Of a DNA stretch of 64,000 bases, positions 8,594-20,395 are shown in pieces. The notes under the pieces were generated by a model that searched no databases, was not told where the DNA came from, and saw only the letters and a program-made list of their open reading frames with translations. The stretch is taken from NCBI RefSeq assembly GCF_000209655.1, contig NC_015458.1, forward strand, positions 3,782,001 to 3,846,000, given 5' to 3'. Within the stretch, counting starts at the first letter, position 1; the number at the start of each line of letters is the position of its first letter. This DNA is from Pusillimonas sp. T7-7. GTDB taxonomy: Bacteria > Pseudomonadota > Gammaproteobacteria > Burkholderiales > Burkholderiaceae_B. The translations under genes were made by a program, and so were the position numbers.

Positions 8594-9784
8594 ATGCCGA
8601 ACCTCAAGCTTACTCGCGCCTTGCGCCATGTCTTTTCTTTGAACGATTTTGAGCGTTTGGCGCGCAAGAGGCTGCCCAAGCCTATTTTCAGCTATATCTA
8701 CAATGGCGCTGATGATGAGGTGTCGCTTGCGCATAATCGTACAGCATTCAATGACTATCTACTGCTGCCCCGCATGCTCGAAGGGGTGTCGGCGCGCTCT
8801 CAGCAAATAGAGCTGTTTGGTCAAGCCTATAGCTCGCCCTTCGGCATCTCGCCGGTAGGCTTGGGCGCCATGTACGCCTATCGCGGCGATATCGTCTTGG
8901 CCAATGCCGCCGCGCGAGCCAATATTCCGGCCATCTTGAGTGGCGCATCGCTTATCCCCATGGAAGAGGTGGCCCGCCAGGCGCCAAACACCTGGTTTCA
9001 GGCCTATATGCCAGGGGATGTCGACCGTGTGGATGCCTTGCTGGCACGCATCAAGGCGGCCGGGTTCAAGACTCTGGTGGTAACGGTTGACCTTCCCGTA
9101 AGCGTCAATCCTGAAAACTATATTCGCAATGGTTTCAGCTCGCCTTTAAGGCCCAGTGTGCAACTGGCCTGGCAGGGCCTGAGCCATCCGCGCTGGCTGC
9201 TGGGCACCTTCGGACGAACCTTATTGCAGCACGGCATGCCGCATTTTGAGAACTGGCGTGCTGAGCGCGGCGCGCCGATTCTTTCTTCCCGGGTCGAGAA
9301 AGACTTTCAGGCGCGCGATCATTTCAATTGGGGGCATGTGCGCCAAGTGCGCGACCGGTGGGATGGCAAGCTGATCGTCAAGGGGCTGGTGCGCTGGCAG
9401 GACGCCGTACTGGCCAGGGATGCCGGTGTCGACGGCATCATTGTTTCCAACCATGGGGGGCGTCAAATGGACGGGGCTGTTTCCCCTTTGCATGTCTTGC
9501 CGGAAATCGTCAAGGCGGTGCCCGATGTGGTGGTCATGATGGACAGCGGCGTCCGGCGTGGCAGCGATGTAATCAAGGCCTTGTCGCTGGGCGCGCGCTG
9601 TGTGTTTGCAGGACGGCCTTTTAACTATGCATCCAGCGTGGCAGGGGCGGCAGGGGTTGATCACGCCATACGTATCCTGCAAACAGAGCTTCATCGCAAT
9701 ATGGCGTTGCTGGGCCTGAATCGGCTTGAAGAGCTTGATGACACGATGGTGCGCCACGTTGACAGCCTGCGGCCGGCACCGTAG
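8594..9784 (+). CDS. FMN-dependent alpha-hydroxyacid oxidase/dehydrogenase
   Basis: A 396-residue (S)-2-hydroxyacid oxidase family barrel (glycolate oxidase, L-lactate dehydrogenase, mandelate dehydrogenase). It contains the N-terminal FMN-domain opening (FSLNDFERLARKRLP), the FMN-contacting Lys of LIVKGL (K263), and the active-site stretch SNHGGRQMDG with the catalytic His at 287 and substrate Arg at 290. A GRPF phosphate loop follows. It likely oxidises an L-2-hydroxy acid to the 2-oxo acid, passing electrons to O2 or the respiratory chain. It is 73 bp upstream of the galactarate-dehydratase-like gene on the same strand and divergent from LysR, so the two probably form one inducible unit. 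Confidence 0.92.
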   Translation: MPNLKLTRALRHVFSLNDFERLARKRLPKPIFSYIYNGADDEVSLAHNRTAFNDYLLLPRMLEGVSARSQQIELFGQAYSSPFGISPVGLGAMYAYRGDIVLANAAARANIPAILSGASLIPMEEVARQAPNTWFQAYMPGDVDRVDALLARIKAAGFKTLVVTVDLPVSVNPENYIRNGFSSPLRPSVQLAWQGLSHPRWLLGTFGRTLLQHGMPHFENWRAERGAPILSSRVEKDFQARDHFNWGHVRQVRDRWDGKLIVKGLVRWQDAVLARDAGVDGIIVSNHGGRQMDGAVSPLHVLPEIVKAVPDVVVMMDSGVRRGSDVIKALSLGARCVFAGRPFNYASSVAGAAGVDHAIRILQTELHRNMALLGLNRLEELDDTMVRHVDSLRPAP

Positions 9785-9857
9785 CCAGGCCGGCACGCGT
9801 TGCCGGCGCATACAGCAAGAACAGCCTTACTGCCGTACTAAGTAAACAAAGGAAATC

Positions 9858-11423
9858 ATGATGTCACCCACCACGCCGCATATGATCAGGATGCACGAGA
9901 ATGACAACGTGGCTATCGTGGCCAACAATGGCGGGCTGGCCGCCGGCACGCTCTTGCCCGACGGAACCATATTGCTTGAAGGCGTGCCGCAAGGGCATAA
10001 GGTCGCGCTGGCCGACCTTGCCCCCAATGATGCCGTCTATCGCTACAACGTGGTGATAGGCCACGCAAAAGAGGCTTTGGCGCGAGGCAGCTGGGTCAAT
10101 GAACATCGACTGAATATGCCGCCCGCACCAACGCTGGATGACTTGCCCGTTGCCACCCAGGGGGTGACTTTGCCGCCGCTTGAAGGGTACACCTTCCTGG
10201 GTTTCCGGAATAAGGATGGCAGCGCAGGCACACGCAACATACTGGCCATCAGCACGTCGGTGCAGTGTGTGGCCGGCGTGGTCGACCATGCCCTGCGCAA
10301 GATACGTACTGAGTTGCTGCCCAAGTATCCCAATGTCGACAATGTGATCGCGCTGGAGCATGTATACGGCTGCGGTGTGGCGATCAATGCACCGGATGCA
10401 GTAATACCCATACGCACTTTGCGCAATATTGCGCGCAATCCGAACTTTGGCGGGCAGGCCATGGTGGTGAGCCTGGGTTGCGAAAAGCTGCAACCTGACG
10501 TGCTGTTCCCGAAGCAATCCATTCCCATACGCGATATCCGCCAGCAGCCTGATTTGCAGGGTGTCGGTGTTGTGTGCCTGCAGGATGACGAGCACGTGGG
10601 GTTTGAAGCCATGATCGATTCCATTGTCGATATGGCGGAGAGCAGGTTGAAGATTTTGAATCAGCGTCAGCGGGTATCCTGTCCGGTATCGGCTTTGACG
10701 GTGGGTGTGCAGTGCGGCGGCAGTGATGCGTTTTCCGGCGTGTCGGCCAATCCACTGGTTGGCTTTGTTTCTGATCTTCTGGTGCGGGCGGGCGCCAAAG
10801 TCATGTTTTCAGAGGTCACCGAGGTGCGCGACGGTATTGCGCAACTGACTGCGCGTGCAGCCAATCAAGAGGTGGCCGATGCGCTGCTTCGTGAAATGAA
10901 GTGGTACGACAGTTACCTGGGGCGCGGGCAAGCCGATCGCAGCGCCAATACCTCGCCCGGAAACAAAAAGGGCGGGCTTTCGAATATTGTCGAAAAAGCC
11001 ATGGGGTCCATCATCAAGTCGGGCTCGTCACCCATAGTGGGTGTGGTTCCGCCCGGCGAATGGTGCGAACGCCCGGGGCTTAATTTTGCCGCCACGCCAG
11101 CCAGCGACTTTGTATGTGGAACCTTGCAGCTGGCAGCCGGCATGAATCTGCATCTGTTCACTACCGGTCGCGGCACTCCTTACGGTTTGAAGGAGGTGCC
11201 CGTTATCAAGCTGGCCACTCGTAGCGATTTGGCCAGGCGCTGGCATGACTTAATGGATGTCAATGCCGGCCGCATCGTTGACGGCGAGGCCACCCTTGAG
11301 GAAATGGGGTGGGAGCTGTTCGAACTGATGCTCGACATCGCCAGCGGGCGCAAAAAAAGCAAGGCAGAGGCTTTGCAGCTATACAACTCGCTGGCCCTGT
11401 TCAATCCGGCGCCGATAACCTGA
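9858..11423 (+). CDS. garD: Galactarate dehydratase-like enzyme (UxaA/GarD family)
   Basis: A 521-residue protein collinear with galactarate dehydratase as I remember it from E. coli (523 residues). The N-terminal SAF domain ([23 protein letters not shown]) is followed by the GLEGYTF-type linker and the catalytic domain with [15 protein letters not shown], [24 protein letters not shown] and [15 protein letters not shown] motifs, which hold the conserved metal and Cys residues. The family removes water from meso-galactarate to give 5-dehydro-4-deoxyglucarate. Two tandem ATGs open the gene (9858 and 9861). The 5-dehydro-4-deoxyglucarate dehydratase-like lyase at 3670-4584 could be the next step. 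Specificity could instead be altronate or another sugar acid. Confidence 0.85.
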   Translation: MMSPTTPHMIRMHENDNVAIVANNGGLAAGTLLPDGTILLEGVPQGHKVALADLAPNDAVYRYNVVIGHAKEALARGSWVNEHRLNMPPAPTLDDLPVATQGVTLPPLEGYTFLGFRNKDGSAGTRNILAISTSVQCVAGVVDHALRKIRTELLPKYPNVDNVIALEHVYGCGVAINAPDAVIPIRTLRNIARNPNFGGQAMVVSLGCEKLQPDVLFPKQSIPIRDIRQQPDLQGVGVVCLQDDEHVGFEAMIDSIVDMAESRLKILNQRQRVSCPVSALTVGVQCGGSDAFSGVSANPLVGFVSDLLVRAGAKVMFSEVTEVRDGIAQLTARAANQEVADALLREMKWYDSYLGRGQADRSANTSPGNKKGGLSNIVEKAMGSIIKSGSSPIVGVVPPGEWCERPGLNFAATPASDFVCGTLQLAAGMNLHLFTTGRGTPYGLKEVPVIKLATRSDLARRWHDLMDVNAGRIVDGEATLEEMGWELFELMLDIASGRKKSKAEALQLYNSLALFNPAPIT

Positions 11424-11580
11424 TCGTGAATATCGACAGGTCGCCGGACGGCTAGGGCCAAGTATATTGGGCGATAATGCGCAGCAGGCTTTGTGACGGC
11501 GTTCGTACGGAAGCGACTAAAGTCCTGGTCGTGTCTGCTACAGTAAACCTTCTTGCTCGCCCACTATAGGCTTTGCCCCT

Positions 11581-12708
11581 ATGAAAACTTTGTTTTTGGC
11601 CGGCCTGTTTGCTTTTCTGGCTGCATTGTTGATTGCCGGTTTGTTCAAACCCAAGCCGCTGGAAGCGCAGTTGATGCACCTGCAGCTTGAACAGAGCATG
11701 CCAGAGGCGGCTGGCGAACTTGCCGCCGAGTCTGCCGAGATGCAGGCGCTATTTCTTGCCTATGCCGATGCCCCGGTGCTGCTTGCCAAGGCCAGGCTGG
11801 CGCTGCTGCGTTATCCCGATATGGCAAGGCCTGTTTTCAAGGCATTCGGAGCCGGCCGGGAATTCCAGGACGTACTTGCCCGCTATGGTGAAGATGTCAT
11901 TCTGCCCATTCACTATTTCCTTACGCATGAGATCTTCACGTTGGAGCTGATGCGCGGCTTAAGTGATACGGCCAGGACGGCGCTTCATTCAGTTCGACGG
12001 CTATGGAGCCAGAGCCAGTCTGTACAGGCCGATTCCAACGGAGTGCTGTCTGCTGAAGAGCGGGGCAGGTACGCCATTCAGTTCCTCAAGCTGGAGGGCT
12101 ACGATTTTCTTGGGCAGTTTGTCGTTAGCCAGGACGGGCAAGTCGGGTGGGTACAGACCGAACGCGTGCTCGAGGGCATCAACAGCTTTTTTGCGAGCGG
12201 AGTGAAAGGCCTGGAGACCAGGCTGCGACGCGATGAGACCGTTGAACTGGGCGATATAGGCTGGGCTGCCATGGATGTTGCCATCGGTGTCAGTGCGTTC
12301 AAGATATTGCGCATCGGCAGGGTCGGCTCCGCGGGCGTCCGATCCCTGACCTTTTCCCAGCGTACAGCGGCGCTGGGGTCCGGTTTGTGGCGTGGCAGTG
12401 TGGTTGGCGCCAGGCTAGTGAAGTATGGTGCGCCAGCAGTGCTGGCCTACATTGCCGTCCGGCACCCCAGTGTCATCAACTCCATGTTGGGAGCAGCAGC
12501 CGAGAAACTTGGATTGCCGGTACAACTGGTGCAGATAATAGGTTGGACGCTGGTGCTGCTGCCCATTATGTTGTTGCTGCGCTTCATTCTGCGGCCACTG
12601 GTCTGGGTAATAGCTGGACTGGTTCGGTTGCTTGCCGGCTTAGACAGGACGCTACGCGGTCGCACTACAGGCGTGACCTACCGCCCACGGTACGAACGCA
12701 CGCTGTAG
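11581..12708 (+). CDS. Uncharacterised membrane protein with N- and C-terminal transmembrane segments
   Basis: A 375-residue protein I do not recognise. It opens with one strong membrane helix (about residues 3-21), followed by a long soluble, helical, charge-rich part (to about 235). Then come weaker hydrophobic stretches near 240-255 and 275-290, and a strong pair around 315-350. A basic tail ends the protein (RTLRGRTTGVTYRPRYER). The topology suggests a periplasmic domain held between membrane anchors. The gene stands alone: 157 bp after the galactarate-dehydratase-like gene, converging with the patatin gene 10 bp away. No catalytic or binding motif was found. Confidence 0.8.
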   Translation: MKTLFLAGLFAFLAALLIAGLFKPKPLEAQLMHLQLEQSMPEAAGELAAESAEMQALFLAYADAPVLLAKARLALLRYPDMARPVFKAFGAGREFQDVLARYGEDVILPIHYFLTHEIFTLELMRGLSDTARTALHSVRRLWSQSQSVQADSNGVLSAEERGRYAIQFLKLEGYDFLGQFVVSQDGQVGWVQTERVLEGINSFFASGVKGLETRLRRDETVELGDIGWAAMDVAIGVSAFKILRIGRVGSAGVRSLTFSQRTAALGSGLWRGSVVGARLVKYGAPAVLAYIAVRHPSVINSMLGAAAEKLGLPVQLVQIIGWTLVLLPIMLLLRFILRPLVWVIAGLVRLLAGLDRTLRGRTTGVTYRPRYERTL

Positions 12709-12718
12709 CGGCTGATTG

Positions 12719-13651
12719 CTAGCGCAGCCCCACGAGTTCTTTTAGCTCGGCCATCACTTGCTGGGCTGCGCGTTCGCCTTCCTCGATTGCCTGAGCCGCA
12801 CGGTGATAATCCATCAAGGCAAGATCAGCCAGGCGCGGACGGATCAGTATGTCAGCAGGCTCACCAGCCAGGCGGCTGCGGGTAATGCGCACCTGCATGA
12901 TGTTCAGGCTGATGCTCAATACATCGAATATGGACGGCAGAGGAAGCGAAGAAGCTGGCCCGTTTGATGTATCTACGCCGCTTTTGAGTCGCCCCAATTT
13001 CAATGGCAGCTTGTCCAGCATGGTGGACAGGGCGGTCGGTGTGGTTTGCGCCTCGGATGCTTCGGCGGCCTGACCCAAATCGAAGCGGCGTCCGATCAGA
13101 TCGGAGTTCAAGTCCACGGCTATGACGATGTCGGCGCCCATTGCCCGGCAAAGTGATACCGGTACGGGATTGACCAAGGCGCCGTCTACGAGCAGGCGCC
13201 CGTCCATCTGGACTGGTTTGAATAGACCGGGCAGGGCGGCCGAAGCGCGCACAGCGTCGATGACAGGGCCGTCGCGCAGCCATACCTCACGCCCTGTGAC
13301 AAGTTCGGTGGCCACTGCACCGAAGGCCTTGGGTAATGAAGCGATGTCCCGTTCGCTGAAATGCGAGCGCAAATAGGTAAACAGTTTTTCGCCGTGAATC
13401 AGGCCGCCGGTGATGGTGAAGTCAAGCAAGCCCATGACGCTTTGCCATGTCAGGCCGCGCACCCATTTTTCCATGGGTTCGAGTTGTCCGTCGACATAAG
13501 CGGCTCCAACCAAAGAGCCTATCGATGTGCCGCAGACGATGTCGGGAGTGATGCCGGCCTCTTCGAGCACCCGGATGACGCCTATATGCGACCAGCCCCG
13601 CGCTGATCCACTGCCCAGTGCGAGTCCGATTTTGGGTTTGCTCATTTGCAT
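12719..13651 (-). CDS. Patatin-like phospholipase (RssA-type)
   Basis: A 310-residue patatin-domain hydrolase. The oxyanion-hole loop GSGSARGWSHIG (about 13-24) is followed by the nucleophile elbow G-T-S-I-G (Ser43). The catalytic Asp sits in VDGALVNPVP (D156), completing the Ser-Asp dyad. No signal peptide or beta-barrel domain is present, so it resembles the bacterial cytoplasmic/inner-membrane RssA/YchK group rather than secreted PlpD or ExoU. The start may be the second Met, two codons in. It is divergent from the TonB receptor, with 307 bp between them. The physiological lipid substrate is unknown. Confidence 0.92.
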   Translation of the reverse strand: MQMSKPKIGLALGSGSARGWSHIGVIRVLEEAGITPDIVCGTSIGSLVGAAYVDGQLEPMEKWVRGLTWQSVMGLLDFTITGGLIHGEKLFTYLRSHFSERDIASLPKAFGAVATELVTGREVWLRDGPVIDAVRASAALPGLFKPVQMDGRLLVDGALVNPVPVSLCRAMGADIVIAVDLNSDLIGRRFDLGQAAEASEAQTTPTALSTMLDKLPLKLGRLKSGVDTSNGPASSLPLPSIFDVLSISLNIMQVRITRSRLAGEPADILIRPRLADLALMDYHRAAQAIEEGERAAQQVMAELKELVGLR

Positions 13652-13846
13652 ACTGGTTCTCTATGAGGGTGGAAGAGACTTGTTCACTATATTACGGAAT
13701 TCCTGAGTGCCGCGCAGTATGCGCAGCAGTCGCCCATTTTGGCAGAAAACCGTGCCCCTGCAGGCAGCTTTCAGGGCAGTTCTTGCGCGGAGTTGCCGGA
13801 GCCTTGGACGGTGTTGGATCTGTAAAAAGAGCTTGCAATCTATTTT

Positions 13847-13865
13847 GTAAACAAGAATAATTATC
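13847..13865 (+). promoter_or_regulatory. Fur-like operator upstream of TonB receptor
   Basis: Read base by base against the 19 bp Fur consensus GATAATGATAATCATTATC, this stretch matches at 13 positions. Its 3' half carries AATAATTATC apart from one mismatch at the central base. It lies about 95 bp before the receptor start, in the 307 bp gap that also serves the divergent patatin gene. The rest of that gap (13652-13958) shows only AT-rich stretches and no other feature I can name. Confidence 0.5.
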
Positions 13866-13958
13866 GTTTTGACTTGCGGTCTTTATATTGTTTTACAGGC
13901 TTGGCAGTCAACGCAACTGACATCATATTCTTAATTAACCCCGTTACCGGACTGAACT

Positions 13959-16064
13959 ATGCTTAAACGTTTTACGCGCACGCAGACGACGACTGCTTGC
14001 GCATTTGCCTTGGCTGCGCTGGGAGCGCTGGCCAATGCTAATGCGCAATCGACTCAGACGCTTTCCACCATTACCGTACAGGGAGCTGACGACGAGTCAC
14101 TGCCTCCTGTGGCGCCTGGCGGGCAGGCGGCAACCGGTGCGCGGCTGGGCATATTAGGCAATGTCGATATCCTGGATGCGCCCATCAGCATCACTTCATA
14201 TACGGCGGAGCTGATTCAGGATCAACAGGCACGCACACTGGCCGATGTGCTGCAAAGCGATCCGTCGGTCCGTTTCACGACCAACAGCGGCCATATGCTC
14301 GAGCATTTCACGATTCGGGGTCTGGATGTAAGCGGCCCCAGCATCATGCTCAATGGTTTGTATGGAATTGCTCCAAAAGGACACGTGCCCACCGAGTTTC
14401 TGGAGCGCGTGGAGGTGATGCGAGGCCCCAGCGCCTTGCTGAGCGGTATGGCGCCCGTTGATAATATAGGTGGAACAGTCAATCTGGTGACCAAGCGGGC
14501 CACCGCCGAGCCCATTACCAATTTCACCACCTCATACTCGTCAGACAGCTATTTTCAGGGTCATGTTGATGTCGGCCGTCGCTTTGGCGAAGAGCAGCAG
14601 TTGGGCATACGGTTCAATGGGGCTTATGGCTCGGGCGACACGGGTGTGGAGGATCAGAAGAAGCAGCGCCGCTTGGGCGCATTGGCACTGGATTATCAAG
14701 GCAACAATTGGGGTTTGAAGCTTGATGCCTATAGCAGCCGCGAAAAGATCGAGAATGGCAGCCAGGGTATGTATGGCCTGGTGGGCAGGGGCGGTGTGGG
14801 CGAGCTTGTCGATGTGCCTGATGCCAAGAGCAATATGTTCCGGGGCACACACGGGACTTATGACGATGAAGGCTTTTCCTTGCGCGGTGATTTCAAGCTG
14901 AACGACAATCTGAACGCCTATGCTTCAGTTGGCGCGGCCAATAGCACTGGCAAGGGTCTGATGTTTGGTACTCGCGTGGTCGTTACCGATCATGATGGCT
15001 CGGCGGACGGCTATGTTTACAACGTGCATACCATAACGCGTGGCCGAGTTGCCGAGACCGGACTTGATGGACGGTTCAATACGGGGAGTGTGGTCCACAA
15101 CGTCAGGGCATCAGCATCGTGGCTGAACTACAAGGAAGGGACAGCCAACAATCCCTATACGGGATGGCCACAGAATATCTACGACCCGATCTCTCCTCCG
15201 CAGTTTCCTGGCGACCCTGGCGTGCCTGATTTCTCAGTCGACAATATCCTGACCTCGTATGCGCTGGCAGATACTATGGACATGGCTAATGGCAAGGTGT
15301 TGTTGACCCTGGGCGCGCGCCTGCAGCGGGTCAAGCAGAAGCTGCAGGACTACGATGAATCCAAACTGTCACCTTCTATCGGTGTTGTGGTCAAGCCATG
15401 GGGTGAAAACACCTCGCTCTTTGCCAACTACATGGAAGGCTTGTCCCCCGGTGAAACTGTGCCTACCGGTTACGACAATGAGGGCGAGACGTTCAAACCT
15501 TTGACCAGCAAGCAGACGGAAGTTGGCTTCAAGCAGCGCTTGGGCACCTTCACGCACACCGTCAGCGCATTTCAGATCGAACGGCCGACTTTGGTGGATA
15601 GCGACGATGGCTTGAGACTGACCGAGGGCGGCGACCAGCGCCTGCGCGGTGTTGAATGGAGCATGTTCGGCCAGATCACTCCCACTTTGGGCGTGCTGGG
15701 GGGCGTGGCCTATATGGATGCGCAGCAGCGTGATACCGGTCTGGACAGCTACGCCGTGCCCAAGTGGACGGCCAATCTAGGGCTGGACTGGACCACGCCG
15801 ATTACCGGTCTGAATGTGGGCGGACGCGTGGTGTATACCGGCAAGCAATGGGCCGACACCGGCAACACGATCGAATTGCCTTCCTGGCACCGCTTCGACT
15901 TGAATGCGCGCTATGCCACTAAAATTTCGAACACACCGGTGACCTTCAATTTGTATGTTGAAAACGTTACCGGCCGCGAATACTGGTCTGGCCTGTTCAA
16001 CAGCGGCTTCCTGATGCCGGCGTCACCTCGCACAGTACGGCTGGCCGCCACGTTTGAATTCTAA
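13959..16064 (+). CDS. TonB-dependent siderophore receptor
   Basis: A 701-residue outer-membrane receptor. The signal peptide ends near NANAQ, followed by a short TonB-box-like stretch (LSTITVQG), the plug domain (APISITSYTAELIQDQQARTL, then TIRGLDVSG and VEVMRGPSALLSG) and a 22-strand barrel ending in the outer-membrane Phe of ATFEF. The plug most resembles ferric-siderophore receptors of the FhuA/FhuE/FpvA class. A Fur-like box upstream supports iron-repressed expression. The downstream gene converges, so the receptor is probably monocistronic. The siderophore is not identifiable by eye. Confidence 0.93.
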   Translation: MLKRFTRTQTTTACAFALAALGALANANAQSTQTLSTITVQGADDESLPPVAPGGQAATGARLGILGNVDILDAPISITSYTAELIQDQQARTLADVLQSDPSVRFTTNSGHMLEHFTIRGLDVSGPSIMLNGLYGIAPKGHVPTEFLERVEVMRGPSALLSGMAPVDNIGGTVNLVTKRATAEPITNFTTSYSSDSYFQGHVDVGRRFGEEQQLGIRFNGAYGSGDTGVEDQKKQRRLGALALDYQGNNWGLKLDAYSSREKIENGSQGMYGLVGRGGVGELVDVPDAKSNMFRGTHGTYDDEGFSLRGDFKLNDNLNAYASVGAANSTGKGLMFGTRVVVTDHDGSADGYVYNVHTITRGRVAETGLDGRFNTGSVVHNVRASASWLNYKEGTANNPYTGWPQNIYDPISPPQFPGDPGVPDFSVDNILTSYALADTMDMANGKVLLTLGARLQRVKQKLQDYDESKLSPSIGVVVKPWGENTSLFANYMEGLSPGETVPTGYDNEGETFKPLTSKQTEVGFKQRLGTFTHTVSAFQIERPTLVDSDDGLRLTEGGDQRLRGVEWSMFGQITPTLGVLGGVAYMDAQQRDTGLDSYAVPKWTANLGLDWTTPITGLNVGGRVVYTGKQWADTGNTIELPSWHRFDLNARYATKISNTPVTFNLYVENVTGREYWSGLFNSGFLMPASPRTVRLAATFEF

Positions 16065-16135
16065 AGGTGATGCGCAGCCTTGACGGGTTTTCGACGTAGA
16101 CGGCTGCTTGCCCCTTTGCTGCTGGACCTTGCCGC

Positions 16136-16801
16136 CTATGCTTGGCGAGCTTCTTCCAGTCTATACACCAGCGTATCCAGTCTGGTCAGCCCACGTTCTT
16201 TGAACTTGGGTTCTTTGTCGAGAATGGCGCGTTGGTCGATCAATTGGGCATGGCTGTGGCCTGTATACAAGCTTTGCACTTCCGCGTCGTTCACGGCGAA
16301 GGGCGGCCCTTCCATTTCATGCTGGTCATAATCGAGCGTGAGCAGCAGGCCGCGGTACTGTTGCGCCAGCTGGCCATACACATGGGCCACATAGCGTTGA
16401 CGCATGGCGGGGGGCAGAGCGACCAGGGCGGCGCGGTCGTAAACGCCCTGGCATGCGGCCAGGGTTTCCGCACTGATGCCAAAGATATCGCCGCAGATCA
16501 GTTCAATATTGCCGCAGCGGTAGTGAGTACCCTGTAGTGTTTCGTGCACTGTTGCCTGCAGCCCATTCTCGGCAAAAAACTGTTCTATAGGCTGTTGTGC
16601 GAGCTCCACGCCCAGCACCTCATGGCCTTGCTCTGCCAGCCAGATCATGTCCAGTGACTTGCCGCACAAAGGCACCAGCACACGGCTGCCTTTGGGCCGT
16701 TCAAGCGAAGGCCAGTATTTTTGCAGCAACGGCGTGACACGCTGCTGATGAAAGCCTGTTTGCTCGTCGCGCCATCGCGCCAGCCAGAAATCGGGTTCCA
16801 T
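16136..16801 (-). CDS. tpm: Thiopurine S-methyltransferase
   Basis: A 221-residue class I SAM-dependent methyltransferase. The N terminus ([15 protein letters not shown]) and the SAM loop [25 protein letters not shown] are characteristic of bacterial Tpm, whose usual length is about 215-220. Later family blocks ([18 protein letters not shown]) are also present. Bacterial Tpm methylates selenium and tellurium oxyanion-derived compounds and thiopurines. It is 9 bp downstream of the ACMSD gene on the same strand, so it may be co-transcribed with the nba genes although it has no known part in that pathway. Confidence 0.93.
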   Translation of the reverse strand: MEPDFWLARWRDEQTGFHQQRVTPLLQKYWPSLERPKGSRVLVPLCGKSLDMIWLAEQGHEVLGVELAQQPIEQFFAENGLQATVHETLQGTHYRCGNIELICGDIFGISAETLAACQGVYDRAALVALPPAMRQRYVAHVYGQLAQQYRGLLLTLDYDQHEMEGPPFAVNDAEVQSLYTGHSHAQLIDQRAILDKEPKFKERGLTRLDTLVYRLEEARQA

Positions 16802-16810
16802 GCTTATCCT

Positions 16811-18817
<2,007 letters not shown>

Positions 18818-18833
18818 GCTTGACCCTTCAAAA

Positions 18834-20297
18834 TTAAACCTTGATGCAGATGGTGCTGATTTCAGAATAGAAGTCCAGCGAGTAGCGGCCACCTTCGCGC
18901 CCCAGACCTGATAGCTTGGCACCCCCGAAAGGGGTGCGCAGATCACGTGTGAACCAGGTATTGACCCAAACTATGCCGGTTTCAAACTGGCTGGCCACCC
19001 GGTGTGCCCGGGAAAGGTGAGTGGTCCAGACGCAGGCGGCCAAGCCATAGGCGCTGTCGTTGACGCGGGCGATAACCTCTGCTTCGGTATCGAAGGGCGA
19101 GAGGTGGCAGACCGGACCGAAGATCTCTTCACGCATACACCGGGCATGGTCGGACAGCCCGGTCAGTATGGTGGGCTGCACGTAAGCGCCCTGGTCGCGT
19201 TCGTCGCCAAAGCCGGGCACACCGCCTCCGGCGACGATGGTGGCGCCTTCTTCGCGCGCCAGTTGGTAATAGGACAAGACCTTGTCGCGGTGCTGCAGTG
19301 ATATCAATGGCCCCATATCGACATTGGGGGCATCCGGGTAACCGACAACCAGCTGTTCGCATCGGCGCTTGAGCTCTGCGACGAAACGATTGAACAGGGG
19401 GCGCTCTATATAGACGCGCTCGGAGCACAGGCAGACCTGGCCGGAATTGGTAAAGCTGGAGCGCATGACGCCGGCGATGGCGGCATCGAAGTCGGCATCG
19501 GCAAAGACGACGGCTGCATTTTTTCCGCCCAGCTCGAAAGAGACTTCCTTGACCCCCTCGGCGGCGGCCTTCATGATGGCCGTGCCAGTGCGCGATTCGC
19601 CCGTAAAAGTGATGGCGGCGATGTCGGGATGAGCGCTCAGGTATTCACCGGCGGAATCAGGGCCAAAGCCGTGCACCAGGTTGAATACCCCATGAGGCAG
19701 CCCCGCAGCCTGTATCACTTCGGCCAGCAGGGTGGCCGAAGACGGTGTTTCTTCTGACGGCTTGGTCACGACGCAGTTGCCCATGGCCAGTGCCGGCGCT
19801 ACTTTCCAGGTAAGCAGCAGCAGGGGCAGGTTCCAGGGGGAAATGATGCCGACAGTGCCCAGAGGCTTGCGTGTGACGTAGTTGATGATCTTGGCGCCAT
19901 CAGGCGAGCTGCCTTCGAACATTTCGCTGGAGCCGGTTTTGATCAGGTCGGCGAAAGTACGGAAGTTGGAGATGCCGCGAGCAACGTCCAGGCTGCGCGC
20001 CTGATGGACGGGGCGACCGGTATCCATGACTTCAGCCTGAACGAAGTCATCGAAGCGCCGTTCTATGCCATCGGCTATGCGATGCAGCAGGGCGGCGCGC
20101 TCGTTGATGTTCAGGTTTTTCCAGGTGTCTTGCGATGCACGGTTGGCGGCCTCTACGGCGCGCTGTACTATTGCCGCATCGGCCTCGCACACCATGCTGA
20201 TCAGCTGCCCGTTGACGGGATTGATATTGGAAAACCGGCGCGGTGTTTCCAGCCATTGGCCGTCAACAAAGCACCGGAGCAACGGTACGTCGGCCAT
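18834..20297 (-). CDS. nbaE: 2-aminomuconic 6-semialdehyde dehydrogenase
   Basis: A 487-residue aldehyde dehydrogenase. The NAD-binding loop ([18 protein letters not shown]), the general base Glu in [10 protein letters not shown] and the nucleophilic Cys in [15 protein letters not shown] are in place, and the C-terminal [15 protein letters not shown] is typical of the AMSDH/HMSDH subgroup. It should oxidise aminomuconate semialdehyde to 2-aminomuconate using NAD. It heads the nbaE-nbaF-nbaC-nbaD run with gaps of 16, 43 and -4 bp. The genes for the final steps from oxalocrotonate to pyruvate and acetyl-CoA are not in the window. Confidence 0.92.
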   Translation of the reverse strand: MADVPLLRCFVDGQWLETPRRFSNINPVNGQLISMVCEADAAIVQRAVEAANRASQDTWKNLNINERAALLHRIADGIERRFDDFVQAEVMDTGRPVHQARSLDVARGISNFRTFADLIKTGSSEMFEGSSPDGAKIINYVTRKPLGTVGIISPWNLPLLLLTWKVAPALAMGNCVVTKPSEETPSSATLLAEVIQAAGLPHGVFNLVHGFGPDSAGEYLSAHPDIAAITFTGESRTGTAIMKAAAEGVKEVSFELGGKNAAVVFADADFDAAIAGVMRSSFTNSGQVCLCSERVYIERPLFNRFVAELKRRCEQLVVGYPDAPNVDMGPLISLQHRDKVLSYYQLAREEGATIVAGGGVPGFGDERDQGAYVQPTILTGLSDHARCMREEIFGPVCHLSPFDTEAEVIARVNDSAYGLAACVWTTHLSRAHRVASQFETGIVWVNTWFTRDLRTPFGGAKLSGLGREGGRYSLDFYSEISTICIKV

Positions 20298-20395
20298 CTT
20301 GTCTCCGGGTTCGTTTTTATTATTCTATTTTATGCTGGATAACGCACAGCGTGCGGCGGCTCGGCCGTTCGGGCAGCCGAGCCGGCTTGTGGGGC

